A DNA stretch of 64,000 nucleotides from Streptomyces luteolifulvus (GTDB taxonomy: Bacteria; Actinomycetota; Actinomycetes; Streptomycetales; Streptomycetaceae): contig NZ_VZRB01000009.1 of NCBI RefSeq assembly GCF_008806595.1, positions 124,001 to 188,000 on the forward strand, written 5' to 3'. A program made the translations under genes and the position numbers. This document shows, piece by piece, positions 44,089-55,850 of this stretch (its first letter is position 1; the number at the start of each line of letters is the position of its first letter). The notes beneath the pieces are model-generated. The model saw nothing but the letters and a program-made list of their open reading frames with translations. It was not told the origin of the DNA and did no database searches.

Positions 44089-44388
44089 ATGGCTGTTGTG
44101 CTGTCCTTGCGCTGGTCCGGAGTCACGCCCGCGCAGTACGACACCGTGCGGGACGCGGTGCGCTGGGAGGAGCAGGTACCGGAAGGCGCGGTCCTGCACG
44201 TGGCTTGGTTCGAGGGAGGTTCGCTGCACGTGACCGACGTGTGGAACACCCAAGAGGACTTCGAGCGGTTCTTCGCCGACCGGCTCGTGTCTGCCGTCAA
44301 GGAAGCCGGCATCGCCGGCGAGCCCGAGACTGAGTTCTCGCCCCTCCATCGGCGTTTCGTGGTCTCCGGCATCAGCGGTGCCGCCTGA
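44089..44388 (+). CDS. Small dimeric alpha/beta-barrel-like protein (99 aa)
   Basis: AAAGGTGGG lies 6 nt before ATG 44089. The protein MAVVLSLRWSGVTPAQYDTV continues with VLHVAWFEGGSLHVTDVWNT and EDFERFFADRLVSAVKEAGI. The beta-strand/helix alternation is like ABM/EthD-type small domains, which act as monooxygenases or binding proteins. No catalytic residues can be named. It is the only plus-strand gene of the islet and is divergent from the O-methyltransferase. Longer upstream frames are excluded because they cross copy C. Confidence 0.8.
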   Translation: MAVVLSLRWSGVTPAQYDTVRDAVRWEEQVPEGAVLHVAWFEGGSLHVTDVWNTQEDFERFFADRLVSAVKEAGIAGEPETEFSPLHRRFVVSGISGAA

Positions 44389-44663
44389 CGGCGCCCTTCT
44401 TCCAGTGGATCATTTCTTCTCGGACATGATCTTTACACCGGGAAGTCGCCGAGTACGGCTCCCGTCCGAGCCCTCAGATCCACTCCACCTCACAGTGGAC
44501 GCCGGAGAGTCCCGCGGAACCGACAGCGGCGTTCTCATACCATCCGGCACGGACCCTGGTGCCTGCGCTGAGCACCTAGCCCTAGCGCCCTGGGACGGCG
44601 ACCGCCTCTTCCTCGCCGCCGTCCCCCAGGGCCTCCACGATGCGCCGCAATGCCTCGCTCACG

Positions 44664-46622
<1,959 letters not shown>

Positions 46623-46705
46623 CTCGCGAACCTTCGTGAGCTGACGGGGATGACCATCTAGCCTAACGCGGGCACGGACCCCGTCCGAGCGCTCGGTCCG
46701 CGGGC

Positions 46706-48217
46706 TCAGATGTTCGTCCCGCCCGTGATCTCCTTCCACAGCCCCGGCAGCTCGGCCTCGTCCGTAGATGCCCGCTGCTCCTCGCGCCCGTACAGCACGC
46801 CGTACGTGAACGAGCTCTCCCCCGCCGCGTGCGCCACGGCGGACAGCTCGCGCAGGGTCTGGCGCGTGATGACGCTGTCCTGATGGTCACCGAGGAGGTT
46901 CTGCAGGGATTTCATGGACTTGACCAGGTCGGCGGCGGGGTCGCCGAGGGCCGGGACGGCCGCCTCGGACGAGTACCTGGACCGCTTGGCCTTCTTGCGC
47001 GCCTCGTGCAGGGCGAGGTCGCGGTCGTGGCCGGGCGGCAGCTCCAGCCCCTGCTCGACCAACGCGGACACCTTCGCGAAGTCCTTCCGCACGGCCTTGG
47101 CGATCACCTTGGCGGGCTTGCCGGCGGCGGCTTCGAGCAGCGGCGGCTCGGCGACGAGGGCGTCCAGGGTGTCGAGGAGGGTCAGATACCGCTTGGAGTC
47201 CAGGACGCCGATCAGCCGGCGGCGCGATCCGCCGCGCTTGGCGTTCGCCCAGGTGCGCAGCCGGGTGCGGACCGGGCCGGAGATCAGGGTCCGGGGCACT
47301 GCGCCGAGGGACTCGGTCAGTCGCTCGGTGAGCACTTCCATGTCCCGGTCCACGCCCAGCTCACCGGCCAGCCACTTCAGCTCCTCGCCGACCGGGTCGG
47401 TGACCGCCCGGTCGAGGACCTTTCCGTACGAGCGGAAGGCGCTGCGCATCCGGCGGGTGGCGACTCGCATACGGTGCACGGAGTCAAAGACGTCCCGCCG
47501 GACGGCGGGGTCGAGCTCGACGATGGTGTCCCGCTGCGCGCGGACATACGCGAGGACGTGGTCGCCTGCGGTCACGGGCTCCGGGGAGGGCCGTGCCCTG
47601 CGCTTCTTCCGGTCCTTCTTCGGGGTGGTCTCCACAAGGGCCCGCGCGAGCTTCGACGCCGACGAGGACGGTCGTACGCCGGCCTTGCGCAGCCGCTTCT
47701 CCACCTTGTCGAGGAAGGCCGGGTCACCGCCGTCGGCCAGCTCCACCTCGATCTCGGTCCACTGGGCGCTGCCTCCGCCCCCGGTCAGCCGCTCGGCGTG
47801 CACGGAGTCCACGCCGACCTCGGCGAGCACCCGGCCTCCCGCGTCCACGAGGTCGCGCACGTCCCGGTCGGACCGCAGCCGGACCAGGGGCTCGAGTCCG
47901 GTGTCGCGCAGCCGGGAGCGGATCAGACCGGCCAGCGTTCGGGGCAGGGTGTCGGACAGCGGCGCCTGGATCTCGTCCCGCACTCCGGGGCCGACGGGGA
48001 ACTTCAGATGCCAGCCGGCGTCGGATCCTCCGGTGCGGCGGCGCAGGGTGATCGAGTCCGCGGCCAGGCGTTCGTCGGCGGTGTCGTAGTAGACGGCGTC
48101 CAGCTGTACGACGCCCTTGTCGACGACGGCCGCGACACCGGCGACTCCGGTCAGGTCGGGCAGTCCGCTCTCGTCGGATTCGTACTTCCGCTCGATCTCA
48201 CGCTTTGTGTCCGCCAT
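46706..48217 (-). CDS. CYTH-CHAD domain protein
   Basis: The N-terminal CYTH domain (residues 1-200) has the ExExK signature in REIERKYESD and further Arg/Lys/Glu residues in ITLRRRTGGSDAGWHLKFPV for triphosphate binding. The C-terminal CHAD domain (about 225-500) has VHRMRVATRRMRSAFRSYGK and LHEARKKAKRSRYSSEAAVP, helices with conserved His/Arg that bind polyphosphate. Likely a polyphosphate- or nucleotide-associated protein; the domains suggest triphosphatase activity. TAGATT ends 6 nt before ATG 48217 and no Shine-Dalgarno is seen, so leaderless expression is likely. Confidence 0.93.
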   Translation of the reverse strand: MADTKREIERKYESDESGLPDLTGVAGVAAVVDKGVVQLDAVYYDTADERLAADSITLRRRTGGSDAGWHLKFPVGPGVRDEIQAPLSDTLPRTLAGLIRSRLRDTGLEPLVRLRSDRDVRDLVDAGGRVLAEVGVDSVHAERLTGGGGSAQWTEIEVELADGGDPAFLDKVEKRLRKAGVRPSSSASKLARALVETTPKKDRKKRRARPSPEPVTAGDHVLAYVRAQRDTIVELDPAVRRDVFDSVHRMRVATRRMRSAFRSYGKVLDRAVTDPVGEELKWLAGELGVDRDMEVLTERLTESLGAVPRTLISGPVRTRLRTWANAKRGGSRRRLIGVLDSKRYLTLLDTLDALVAEPPLLEAAAGKPAKVIAKAVRKDFAKVSALVEQGLELPPGHDRDLALHEARKKAKRSRYSSEAAVPALGDPAADLVKSMKSLQNLLGDHQDSVITRQTLRELSAVAHAAGESSFTYGVLYGREEQRASTDEAELPGLWKEITGGTNI

Positions 48218-48309
48218 GAACCGAATCTAGTCGGCGGCGGAGCGTTATGACAGGGGGTACAAAAGTTGAAGGATGCCTGAACGGCTGAAAGACCCCAACC
48301 ACCGCATGC

Positions 48310-49509
48310 CTACGCGGACATAGGCCGCTGCACCCGGATCGACTGCAGCAGCCCCACCGCCACCCACACCGCGAACATCGACGTACCGCCGTAGGACACG
48401 AACGGCAGCGGCAGACCGGTGACCGGCATGATGCCGAGCGTCATGCCGATGTTCTCGAAGGACTGGAAGGCGAGCCACGCCACGATTCCGGCGGCGACGA
48501 TCGTGCCGTACAGCTCGGTCGTCTCACGGGCGATACGGCAGGCTCGCCACAGGACCACGCCGAGCAGGAAGATGATCAGGCCTCCGCCGACGAAGCCCAG
48601 CTCCTCCCCCGCGACCGTGAAGACGAAGTCCGTCTGCTGCTCGGGCACGAACTGGCCCGTCGTCTGCGATCCCTCGAAGAGTCCCGCGCCCGTCAGCCCG
48701 CCCGAACCGATCGCGATACGGGCCTGGTTGGTGTTGTAGCCGACGCCCGCGGGGTCGAGGCTGGGGTTGGCGAAGGCGGCGAAGCGGGCGATCTGGTAGT
48801 CGTCCAGGATGTGCAGCTGCCAGACGGCCACCGCACCGATCGCGCCCGCGGCGAGGAGCCCGAAGACCCAGCGGTTGGAGGCGCCGGAGGCGAGCAGCAC
48901 ACCCAGCACGATGATCACCATCACCATGACCGACCCGAGGTCGGGCATGAGCAGCACGATCAGCATCGGCACGGCGGCAAGCCCCAGGGCCTGGAGGACC
49001 GTGCGGTGGTCGGGGTAGGGCTTGTCGCCCGCGTCGACCCTGGCCGCCAGCAGCATCGCCATGCCCAGGATGATCGTGATCTTCACGAACTCGGAGGGCT
49101 GGAGCGAGAAACCGCCGCCGAGCACGATCCAGGAGTGCGCTCCGTTGACCGTCGAGCCGAGCGGGGTGAGCACCAGCAGGATCAGGAAGACCGAGGCGCC
49201 GTACAGGATGGGCACGGCCGTGCGCAGGGTGCGGTGGCCGAGCCAGATCGTGCCGATCATCAGGGCGAACCCGATGCCGGTGTTCATGACGTGCCGGATC
49301 AGGAAGTAGTACGGGTCGCCCTGGTTGATCTCGGTCCGGTTGCGGGTCGCCGAGAAGACGAGCAGCGAGCCGATCATGGACAGCGCGATCGCCGCCAGCA
49401 GCATCGGCCAGTCCAGCCGGCGCGCGAGCGAGTCCCGGGCGAACACGCGTGTCCAGCCCGCGCGTTCGGGCCCGTACCCGGAGACGGAGAAGGAGTTGGC
49501 GCCGGTCAT
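48310..49509 (-). CDS. rodA: RodA/FtsW-type peptidoglycan glycosyltransferase (SEDS)
   Basis: SEDS membrane protein that polymerises lipid II with PBP2. About ten membrane segments. Signatures include GAHSWIVLGGGFSLQPSEFV and the ENIGMTLGIMPVTGLPLPFV stretch of this family. ATG 49509 overlaps the stop of pbp2 (ATGA), with GGAGG 8 nt upstream; 399 residues. It corresponds to sfr in the S. coelicolor mre cluster. Together with the downstream position after mreBCD-pbp2 it supports a role in spore-wall synthesis. Confidence 0.96.
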   Translation of the reverse strand: MTGANSFSVSGYGPERAGWTRVFARDSLARRLDWPMLLAAIALSMIGSLLVFSATRNRTEINQGDPYYFLIRHVMNTGIGFALMIGTIWLGHRTLRTAVPILYGASVFLILLVLTPLGSTVNGAHSWIVLGGGFSLQPSEFVKITIILGMAMLLAARVDAGDKPYPDHRTVLQALGLAAVPMLIVLLMPDLGSVMVMVIIVLGVLLASGASNRWVFGLLAAGAIGAVAVWQLHILDDYQIARFAAFANPSLDPAGVGYNTNQARIAIGSGGLTGAGLFEGSQTTGQFVPEQQTDFVFTVAGEELGFVGGGLIIFLLGVVLWRACRIARETTELYGTIVAAGIVAWLAFQSFENIGMTLGIMPVTGLPLPFVSYGGTSMFAVWVAVGLLQSIRVQRPMSA

Positions 49510-51758
49510 GTGAGCATCCTCCGGCTTCCCCGCCGGCGCGATCGCCGCCGTGTGTCGCGGTTGCCCGTGGTGGGCGTCGGCACGGTCGCCGCCGCCTGCG
49601 TCGCGTCCGGCTCGGGCGCGCCCTCCTGGCTCGCCCGCTGGTCCTCGGCCGGGTCCTTGGCGACCTTCGGGGACTTGATGGTGCCGTCCGTGCGGACCTT
49701 CGGCAGGCCCTTCTGCGGCGAGGGCAGCAGGGCGTTCTTCTTGTCGATCGCACCGTCGTCGGAGACGCCGTACAGCGCGTCGTAGATGTTGCGGACGGCG
49801 GGACCGGAGGCGCCGGAACCCGTTCCACCCTGGGAGATCGTCATCACGACCGCGTAGTCCTTGGTGTACGTGGTGAACCACGACGTCGTCTGCTTGCCGT
49901 ATACCTCGGCGGTACCCGTCTTGGCGTGCATCGGGATCTTGTCCTGCGGCCAGCCGACCTGGGCGAACCGCCAGGCGGCCGTACCGCGGGTGGCGACGCC
50001 GGCGAGGGCCTCGTCCATCTCGGCGAGCGTGGTCCCGCTTATCGGCAGCCTGCCGTGCGCCTTGGGCTTGATCTCCTGCACGGTCCTGCCGTCGGCGCTG
50101 ACGATCGCCTTGCCGACCGTCGGGTCGTGCAGGGTGCCGCCGTTGGCGATTGCCGCGTAGATCGTGGCCATCTGGATCGGGGTGACCAGGGTGTCGCCCT
50201 GGCCGATGGAGTAGTTGATCTCGTCACCGGCGCGCATCTGGTTGCCTTCGAGGCAGTTCTCGTACGCGATCTTCTCGACGTACGAGCCGTCCTTCTTGCC
50301 CTGCTTGCACCAGGCGTCCTTGTTGGCCTTCCAGTAGTCCTGCTTCCACTGGCGGTCGGGGACCCGTCCGGTGACCTCGTTGGGCAGGTCGATGCCGGTC
50401 TCCTTGCCGAGCCCGAACTGGTGGGCGGCCTTGAAGAAGTAGTCGTTCGCCTTCTTCTTCGGCTTGATGCCGCCGTCCCTCTGCCACTCGCGGTGCGCGA
50501 GGCCGTAGAAGACGGTGTCGCAGGAGACCTCCAGGGCGCGGCCGAGCGAGATCGGGCCGAAGTTCTCCGACTCGAAGTTCTTGAAGACCTGACCGCCCAC
50601 CGAGTACGAACTCGTGCACGGGTAGCGCCCGTCGAAGGGGTACCCGGCCTCGATGGCGGCGGCCGTCGAGATCACCTTGAAGGTGGAGCCGGGCGCCGAC
50701 TGCCCCTGGATGGCCCTGTTCAGCAGGGGATAGTTGGAGCCTTTGCCGGTGAGGTTGCGGTAGTCCTTGAGGGAGATGCCGCCGACCCAGGCGTTCGGGT
50801 CGTACGTCGGGTTGGACGCCATGGCGACGATCCGGCCGGTCTTGGCCTCCATCACCACGACCGCGCCCGAGTCCGCCTTGTAGTTCTCCTGGGTGTTGCG
50901 GTCCCACTCCTTGCGGGCCTGCTTCATGGCCTCGTTCAGCTCGTACTCGGCGACCCGCTGGACGCGGGAGTCGATGCTGGTGACGAGGTTGGAGCCGGGC
51001 TGGGCGGCGTCCGCCTCGGCCTTGCCGATCACCCGGCCGAGGTTGTCGACCTCGTAGCGGGTGACGCCCGCCTTGCCGCGCAGTTCCTTGTCGTACGCGC
51101 GCTCCAAGCCCGAGCGGCCGACCTGGTCGGAGCGCAGATACGGCGAGTCGGTGTCCTTGGCCTGCTGGATCTCCTCGTCGGTGACGGGCGAGAGATAGCC
51201 GAGCACCTGGGCGGTGTTGGCCTTGCCGGGGCCCGGGTAGCGGCGCACGGCCTCCGGCTCGGCGGTGATGCCGGGGAAGTCCTCGGCACGCTCACGGATC
51301 TGCAGGGCCTGCTTGGGCGTGGCCTCGTCGGTGATGGGGATCGGCTGGTACGGCGAGCCGTTCCAGCACGGCTGCGGCGTCTTGGCGTCGCACAGCCGCA
51401 CCTTCTGCCGGACCTCCTTCGGCTCCATCCCGAGGACACCGGCGAGCTTGGTGAGGACGGCCCTGCCGTCGTCGGCCATCTTCATCAGGTCGGTGCGGGA
51501 GGCGGAGACCACGAGCCGGGTCTCGTTGTCGGCGATCGGCACACCCCGCGCGTCCAGGATCGAGCCGCGGACGGCGGGCTGGACGACCTGCTGGACGTGG
51601 TTGCCCGACGCCTCCTTGGCGTACTCGGCGCCCTCACGGATCTGCAGGTACCACAGGCGCCCGCCGAGGGTGCCGAGCAGGGAGAGGACGAGGATCTGGA
51701 TGACGACGAGCCGGATCTGGACCCGTGGGGTCCGACCGGTCTCCGGAATGTTGGTCAC
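49506..51758 (-). CDS. mrdA: Class B penicillin-binding protein (PBP2)
   Basis: Transpeptidase that cross-links peptidoglycan in the elongation/spore-wall complex. One membrane helix (VVIQILVLSLLGTLGGRLWY), a PBP dimer domain (PAVRGSILDARGVPIADNET), then the transpeptidase: GSTFK with Ser358 and Lys361 (SxxK), SCDT near 411, and HAKTGTAEV (KTG) near 635. A disordered C-terminal tail ends in Arg repeats. GTG 51758 with GGGGAGG upstream, 750 residues. It is translationally coupled to rodA. It has a long interval (137 bp) from mreD. Confidence 0.97.
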   Translation of the reverse strand: MTNIPETGRTPRVQIRLVVIQILVLSLLGTLGGRLWYLQIREGAEYAKEASGNHVQQVVQPAVRGSILDARGVPIADNETRLVVSASRTDLMKMADDGRAVLTKLAGVLGMEPKEVRQKVRLCDAKTPQPCWNGSPYQPIPITDEATPKQALQIRERAEDFPGITAEPEAVRRYPGPGKANTAQVLGYLSPVTDEEIQQAKDTDSPYLRSDQVGRSGLERAYDKELRGKAGVTRYEVDNLGRVIGKAEADAAQPGSNLVTSIDSRVQRVAEYELNEAMKQARKEWDRNTQENYKADSGAVVVMEAKTGRIVAMASNPTYDPNAWVGGISLKDYRNLTGKGSNYPLLNRAIQGQSAPGSTFKVISTAAAIEAGYPFDGRYPCTSSYSVGGQVFKNFESENFGPISLGRALEVSCDTVFYGLAHREWQRDGGIKPKKKANDYFFKAAHQFGLGKETGIDLPNEVTGRVPDRQWKQDYWKANKDAWCKQGKKDGSYVEKIAYENCLEGNQMRAGDEINYSIGQGDTLVTPIQMATIYAAIANGGTLHDPTVGKAIVSADGRTVQEIKPKAHGRLPISGTTLAEMDEALAGVATRGTAAWRFAQVGWPQDKIPMHAKTGTAEVYGKQTTSWFTTYTKDYAVVMTISQGGTGSGASGPAVRNIYDALYGVSDDGAIDKKNALLPSPQKGLPKVRTDGTIKSPKVAKDPAEDQRASQEGAPEPDATQAAATVPTPTTGNRDTRRRSRRRGSRRMLT

Positions 51759-51774
51759 TGCGGCCGCCTCCCCC

Positions 51775-51855
51775 TCTCAGAACGTGTGCGAGCAGTGCGT
51801 GTGCAGGCAGTGGGTGTGCACGGAGTGCTGGTACGCGTGCGTGCACGAGTCATAT
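51775..51855. repeat. GTGC/GCAC-rich repeat between mreD and pbp2
   Basis: About 80 bp of near-repeats of GTGTGC and GCAGTG lie in the 137-bp gap. The alternating purine-pyrimidine sequence could favour Z-DNA or simply be replication slippage. No gene or motif otherwise. Confidence 0.35.
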
Positions 51856-51895
51856 ACGACGGACCTGTGAGCCCGGACCGCCAACGCCCACCTGT

Positions 51896-52567
51896 TCACA
51901 GCCGCTTGACCCCCTTGATACGCCCGGCGCGGGCCACCCGCGCCCGGGCCGCCTTCACCCGCAGCCCGCCACGCTGGCTGCCGATCCGCAGCCCGGTGCC
52001 GGAGGAGAGCCAGCCGGAGGAGATGTCGGTCGTCTTGGCCGCGGAGCCGCTCTCGGCGAGCGGGTCGTTCTCGGCACGCCGGGCCAGCGCCATGATCCCG
52101 GGGACGACGAACGGAGCGAGCAGCAGGTCGTACACGGCGGCCGAGAACAGCAGGCTGCCGAGGCCCACCTGGCGGGCGGCGGTGTCGCCGACGAGGGCGC
52201 CGACGCCGGCGTACAGCAGGGTGGAGCCGAGGGCGGCGGCGACCACCACGAGCATCGGGCCCGTGGCCGACTTGAGCCGGCCGGTCTCCGGCTTGATGAG
52301 CCCGGCGAGATAGCCGATCACACAGAGCACGAGGGCGTAGCGGCCGGCCGCGTGGTCGGCGGGCGGCGCGAGATCGGCGAGCAGACCGGCGCCGAAACCG
52401 ACGAGGGCGCCGCCGACATGGCCGTACACCATGGCGAGGCCGAGGACGGTGAGCAGCAGCAGGTCGGGGACGGCACCGGGCAGATGGAGGCGGGCGAGGA
52501 CGCTCACCTGGAGCACCAGGGCGACGACGATCAGGGCGGAGGAGAGCAGGATCCGGTTGACGCGCAT
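51896..52567 (-). CDS. mreD: Rod shape-determining protein MreD
   Basis: Small integral membrane protein of the elongation machinery. Starts MRVNRILLSSALIVVALVLQ with AGGAG upstream and has about five or six helices and a GHVGGALVGFGAGLLADLAP signature region. A 45-residue basic C-terminal tail (GGLRVKAARARVARAGRIKG) is an actinobacterial addition. Starts 12 nt after the mreC stop. Confidence 0.93.
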   Translation of the reverse strand: MRVNRILLSSALIVVALVLQVSVLARLHLPGAVPDLLLLTVLGLAMVYGHVGGALVGFGAGLLADLAPPADHAAGRYALVLCVIGYLAGLIKPETGRLKSATGPMLVVVAAALGSTLLYAGVGALVGDTAARQVGLGSLLFSAAVYDLLLAPFVVPGIMALARRAENDPLAESGSAAKTTDISSGWLSSGTGLRIGSQRGGLRVKAARARVARAGRIKGVKRL

Positions 52568-52579
52568 GGGCTACAGCTC

Positions 52580-53527
52580 CTACTGCTCTTGCTGGATCTG
52601 GTCGTCGAGCGGCGCCTCGGCGGACGGGGTCACGGTGACCGTGACGGTGGGCGTGGGTGTCGGCCTGGGCTTGGCGGGCAGCACCGTGTCGCGGGGGTCC
52701 TTCTTCGGGGCCTCGACGACGACACCGACGATGTCGAGCTTGGTGAAACCGACGTACGGCGTCACATAGAGGATGCGGGTCAGACCGCCGCCGGAGGGGT
52801 CGACGCGGGAGACCACGCCGACGGGCACGCCGGGCACGAAGGGCTTGTCGGCCTGGGAGCCGAAGGTGACGAGACGGTCGCCCTTCTTCACCTCGGCCTT
52901 GCCGTTGAGGAGTTCGACGCGCAGCGGGCGGTCGCCCTGACCGGAGGCGAAGCCGAGTTCGTCGGTGGACTCCATCCGGGTGCCGACGGTGAAGTCGGGG
53001 TCGCTGGCGAGCAGCACGGTCGCGGTGTTCGGGCCGACGGTGGTGACGCGGCCGACGAGCCCGTCACCGTTGAGCACGGTCATGTCCCGCTTGATGCCGT
53101 CGTTGGCGCCGGCGTCGATGGTGATCGTCCAGGAGAAGCCCTGGGCGGCTCCTATGGCGATGACCTCGGCGCCCTTGATGCCGTACTGGCCCTCTCCCGC
53201 GATCTTCAGCATCTTGTCGAGCTGCTTGAGCCGGCTGCGGCTGCGGTCGTCGCTGCCGAGCTTGGCCTTGAGGGCCGCGTTCTCCTTCTCCAGCGCGGCG
53301 AGCCGGTCGTGTCGTTCACCGGAGTCACGGATGGCGGAGACCGCGTTGCCGACCGGGTCGACCGCCGCCGACACGCCGTTCTCGATCGGGCCGAAGACCG
53401 CGGCCGCGGCCTGCCGGGCACCGTCGACCGGGGAGTCCTCCCCGCCGCGGATGTCCACCGTGATCAGTGCGAACGCGATGGCGATCAGCAGCACCAGGAG
53501 CAGCCGGCTCTCTCGTGTGTCCCTCAC
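52580..53527 (-). CDS. mreC: Rod shape-determining protein MreC
   Basis: Bitopic membrane protein. N-terminal helix RLLLVLLIAIAFALITVDI, a coiled coil (HDRLAALEKENAALKAKLGS), then the two-barrel periplasmic domain: GAEVIAIGAAQGFSWTITID, GLVGRVTTVGPNTATVLLAS and VGVVSRVDPSGGGLTRILYV. A Thr/Pro-rich tail (PRPTPTPTVTVTVTP) precedes the end. GTG 53527, 315 residues; AGGAAGGG lies somewhat far upstream. It organises PBP2 and SEDS enzymes. Confidence 0.95.
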   Translation of the reverse strand: MRDTRESRLLLVLLIAIAFALITVDIRGGEDSPVDGARQAAAAVFGPIENGVSAAVDPVGNAVSAIRDSGERHDRLAALEKENAALKAKLGSDDRSRSRLKQLDKMLKIAGEGQYGIKGAEVIAIGAAQGFSWTITIDAGANDGIKRDMTVLNGDGLVGRVTTVGPNTATVLLASDPDFTVGTRMESTDELGFASGQGDRPLRVELLNGKAEVKKGDRLVTFGSQADKPFVPGVPVGVVSRVDPSGGGLTRILYVTPYVGFTKLDIVGVVVEAPKKDPRDTVLPAKPRPTPTPTVTVTVTPSAEAPLDDQIQQEQ

Positions 53528-53635
53528 GTGCGGCGGCCGTGCCCTTCCTCATTGGAATGTGCAGGTGTCAGAAATGTGCGGGTGTCCGGGGTGTGCAGAG
53601 GCTTATGGGCGAGCTTATGCCTCTATATCAACGAT

Positions 53636-53669
53636 CCGCCGTACGAGAGGAGATCATCCCGTACGGCGG
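53636..53669 (-). terminator. Stem-loop between mreB and mreC
   Basis: CCGCCGTACG and CGTACGGCGG form a 10-bp stem around a 14-nt loop, 16 nt after the mreB stop. It may attenuate read-through into mreC or mark a processing site. Confidence 0.5.
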
Positions 53670-53684
53670 AATCGAAGAGTTACG

Positions 53685-54716
53685 TCATCTGCGCGGCTGG
53701 GCGTCCAGGACCTGCTGGAGCGCCTCGAACTCCTCGACGCACTTGCCGGAGCCGAGCGCCACGCTGTCCAGCGGGTCCTCGGCGATATGGATCGGCATGC
53801 CGGTCTCCCGGCGCAGCCGCTCGTCGAGGCCGCGCAGCAGGGCTCCGCCGCCGGTCAGAACGATTCCGCGGTCCATGATGTCGCCGGACAGCTCCGGCGG
53901 GCACTTGTCGAGGGTCGTCTTGACGGCGTCGACGATGGCGTTGACGGGCTCCTCGATCGCCTTGCGCACCTCGGCTGCGGAAATGACGACCGTCTTGGGC
54001 AGCCCGGAGACCAGGTCCCGGCCGCGGATCTCGGTGTGCTCGTCGGAGTCGAGGTCGTAGGCCGAACCGATGGTGATCTTGATCTGCTCGGCCGTCCGCT
54101 CACCCAGCAGAAGGGAGTACTCCTTCTTGATGTGCTGGATGATCGCGTTGTCAAGCTCGTCGCCCGCGACCCGGATCGACTGGGCGGTGACGATGCCGCC
54201 GAGGGAGATGACCGCGACCTCCGTGGTGCCGCCGCCGATGTCCACCACCATGTTGCCCGTGGCCTCGTGGACCGGCAGGCCGGATCCGATGGCCGCCGCC
54301 ATGGGTTCCTCGATGATGTGCACCTGGCGGGCGCCGGCCTGGGACGACGCCTCGATGACGGCACGGCGCTCGACGCCGGTGATGCCGGAGGGCACACAGA
54401 CGACGACCCGCGGACGAGCCAGATACCGCCGCTTGTGGATCTTCAGAATGAAATAGCGGAGCATCCGCTCGGTGATCTCGAAGTCGGCGATGACGCCGTC
54501 CTTCAGCGGACGCACGGCAACGATGTTGCCGGGCGTGCGCCCGATCATCTTCTTCGCTTCGGCACCGACCGCGAGGATGCCACCGGTGTTGGTGTTGATC
54601 GCGACCACGGACGGCTCGTTGAGTACGATCCCGCGACCCCTGACGTACACCAGCGTGTTGGCGGTCCCGAGGTCGACAGCCATGTCACGGCCGATGAACG
54701 ACATTGAGTTCCCCAT
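53685..54716 (-). CDS. mreB: Actin-like cell-shape protein MreB
   Basis: Filament-forming ATPase. In Streptomyces it acts in spore-wall formation rather than in growing hyphae. Actin signatures: [20 protein letters not shown] (phosphate 1), [20 protein letters not shown] and [20 protein letters not shown] (phosphate 2), [16 protein letters not shown] (adenosine). ATG 54716 ([10 protein letters not shown]) gives 343 residues; ATG 54704 (MSFIGRD) is another possible start with GGGGAA 4 nt upstream. First gene of mreB-mreC-mreD-pbp2-rodA. Confidence 0.97.
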   Translation of the reverse strand: MGNSMSFIGRDMAVDLGTANTLVYVRGRGIVLNEPSVVAINTNTGGILAVGAEAKKMIGRTPGNIVAVRPLKDGVIADFEITERMLRYFILKIHKRRYLARPRVVVCVPSGITGVERRAVIEASSQAGARQVHIIEEPMAAAIGSGLPVHEATGNMVVDIGGGTTEVAVISLGGIVTAQSIRVAGDELDNAIIQHIKKEYSLLLGERTAEQIKITIGSAYDLDSDEHTEIRGRDLVSGLPKTVVISAAEVRKAIEEPVNAIVDAVKTTLDKCPPELSGDIMDRGIVLTGGGALLRGLDERLRRETGMPIHIAEDPLDSVALGSGKCVEEFEALQQVLDAQPRR

Positions 54717-54922
54717 CAGGATTCGACTGGCCTTCCCATGAGCTTCTGAGGGCTTTTCAGGTAGGCGAGGTGGGTGCTGTGACGTGAAGGCTTCCATCGT
54801 AGACGCGCTTGCACGAACACTGCGCGAGGGTCTTCGCCATTGTCAGCAGATGATGTGCCGCCTCGCTTGTGGAGACGGTCCATCGGGGGCACTCGTTCCC
54901 CCGATCGGCCACGCGTATGCCG

Positions 54923-54951
54923 GGGGACGGCCGGAATTATTCGGCCGCCCC
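54923..54951 (-). terminator. Terminator downstream of ndk
   Basis: CGGCCG (54928-54933) pairs with CGGCCG (54942-54947) and the flanking GGGG with CCCC, around an AATAATTC-type loop. It lies in the 291-bp gap between ndk and mreB, which otherwise holds only the mreB promoter region. Confidence 0.65.
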
Positions 54952-55007
54952 AGGTCAGACCGCGTGAGCGACTTGACGGTGGCTCAGTGAACAACGCATC
55001 CGACGGC

Positions 55008-55421
55008 TCAGGCGCGACCCGGGAAGAAGATCTTCACCTCGCGCTCGGCGGACTCCTCGGAGTCGGAGGCGTGGATCAGGTTCTCCCGCACAATCACACC
55101 GAAATCACCGCGGATGGAACCGGGGGCAGCCGCGATCGGGTCGGTCGGGCCGGCCAGCGCACGCAGACCCTCGACGACCCGCTCACCCTCGACGATCATG
55201 GCCACGACCGGACCGGAGGACATGAACTCCACCAACGGCTCGTAGAAGGGCTTGCCCTTGTGCTCGCCGTAGTGCTGCTCCAGCGTGTCCTGGTCCAGGG
55301 TGCGCAGCTCCAGCGCGGTGATCCGCCAGCCCGCCTTGCGCTCGATGCGGCTGATGATCTCGCCGGTCAAACCACGAGCGACTGCGTCGGGCTTGAGCAG
55401 GACGAGGGTGCGCTGGGTCAC
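55008..55421 (-). CDS. ndk: Nucleoside diphosphate kinase
   Basis: Exchanges gamma-phosphates between NTPs and NDPs via a phosphohistidine. GTG 55421 (VTQRTLVLLKPDAVARG) has AAGGAG upstream, giving 137 residues, the usual length. The catalytic HASDSEESAEREVKIFF region, GLRALAGPTDPIAAAPGSIR and the KPFYEPLVEFMSSGPVVAMI segment are present. A longer frame to 55514 is upstream noise. Confidence 0.97.
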   Translation of the reverse strand: MTQRTLVLLKPDAVARGLTGEIISRIERKAGWRITALELRTLDQDTLEQHYGEHKGKPFYEPLVEFMSSGPVVAMIVEGERVVEGLRALAGPTDPIAAAPGSIRGDFGVIVRENLIHASDSEESAEREVKIFFPGRA

Positions 55422-55488
55422 GACGGGCTCCTTCAGGTGCAGGGTGGTGCGGGGGGTCACGAGATTACAGGGGGCGTCCGGACACCTG

Positions 55489-55845
55489 TTACGCAGCGTC
55501 AGGCGTGGAGGCATCGGCCTGGGCCGCGAATCGCGCCTTCGCCTCGTCGATCTTCCGTCCGAAGTGGACCGACGCCCACCACAGGCCCGCGAACACCGCG
55601 CCGAGGAAGAACATCGTCGGGATGACGAAACCGGACGCGATCAGCGCGATCTGGAAGGCCCAGCCGAGAGCGACGCCGCCGGGACGGGTCACCATGCCGC
55701 ACAGCACCAGGCTCAGGAACATGGCGATGCCGCTGACCGTCCACACCGCCGCCATGGACAGATCGGGGTCCTTCATCGCGACCAGCCCGGCGAAACCGAT
55801 GATGAAGAACTCACCGATCAGGGTCGAAGCACAGAGCGTACGCAC
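55489..55845 (-). CDS. DUF4233 membrane protein
   Basis: About four membrane helices in 118 residues (FFIIGFAGLVAM, AAVWTVSGIAMFLSLVLCGM, GWAFQIALIASGFVIPTMFF, LGAVFAGLWWASVHFGRKID), a soluble basic C-terminus and no catalytic motif. The GTG start 55845 is 5 nt from the folC stop, so it is co-translated with folC. This folC-DUF4233-ndk order is common in actinobacteria. Function unknown. Confidence 0.88.
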   Translation of the reverse strand: MRTLCASTLIGEFFIIGFAGLVAMKDPDLSMAAVWTVSGIAMFLSLVLCGMVTRPGGVALGWAFQIALIASGFVIPTMFFLGAVFAGLWWASVHFGRKIDEAKARFAAQADASTPDAA

Positions 55846-55850
55846 GGAAG

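Noticed and set aside
44389..44663. A possible gene between the 99-aa protein and the radical-SAM stop
   Set aside because: Open frames here are short, without start signals or recognisable motifs. Apart from the short VSEALRRI frame after copy B, I see nothing in it.
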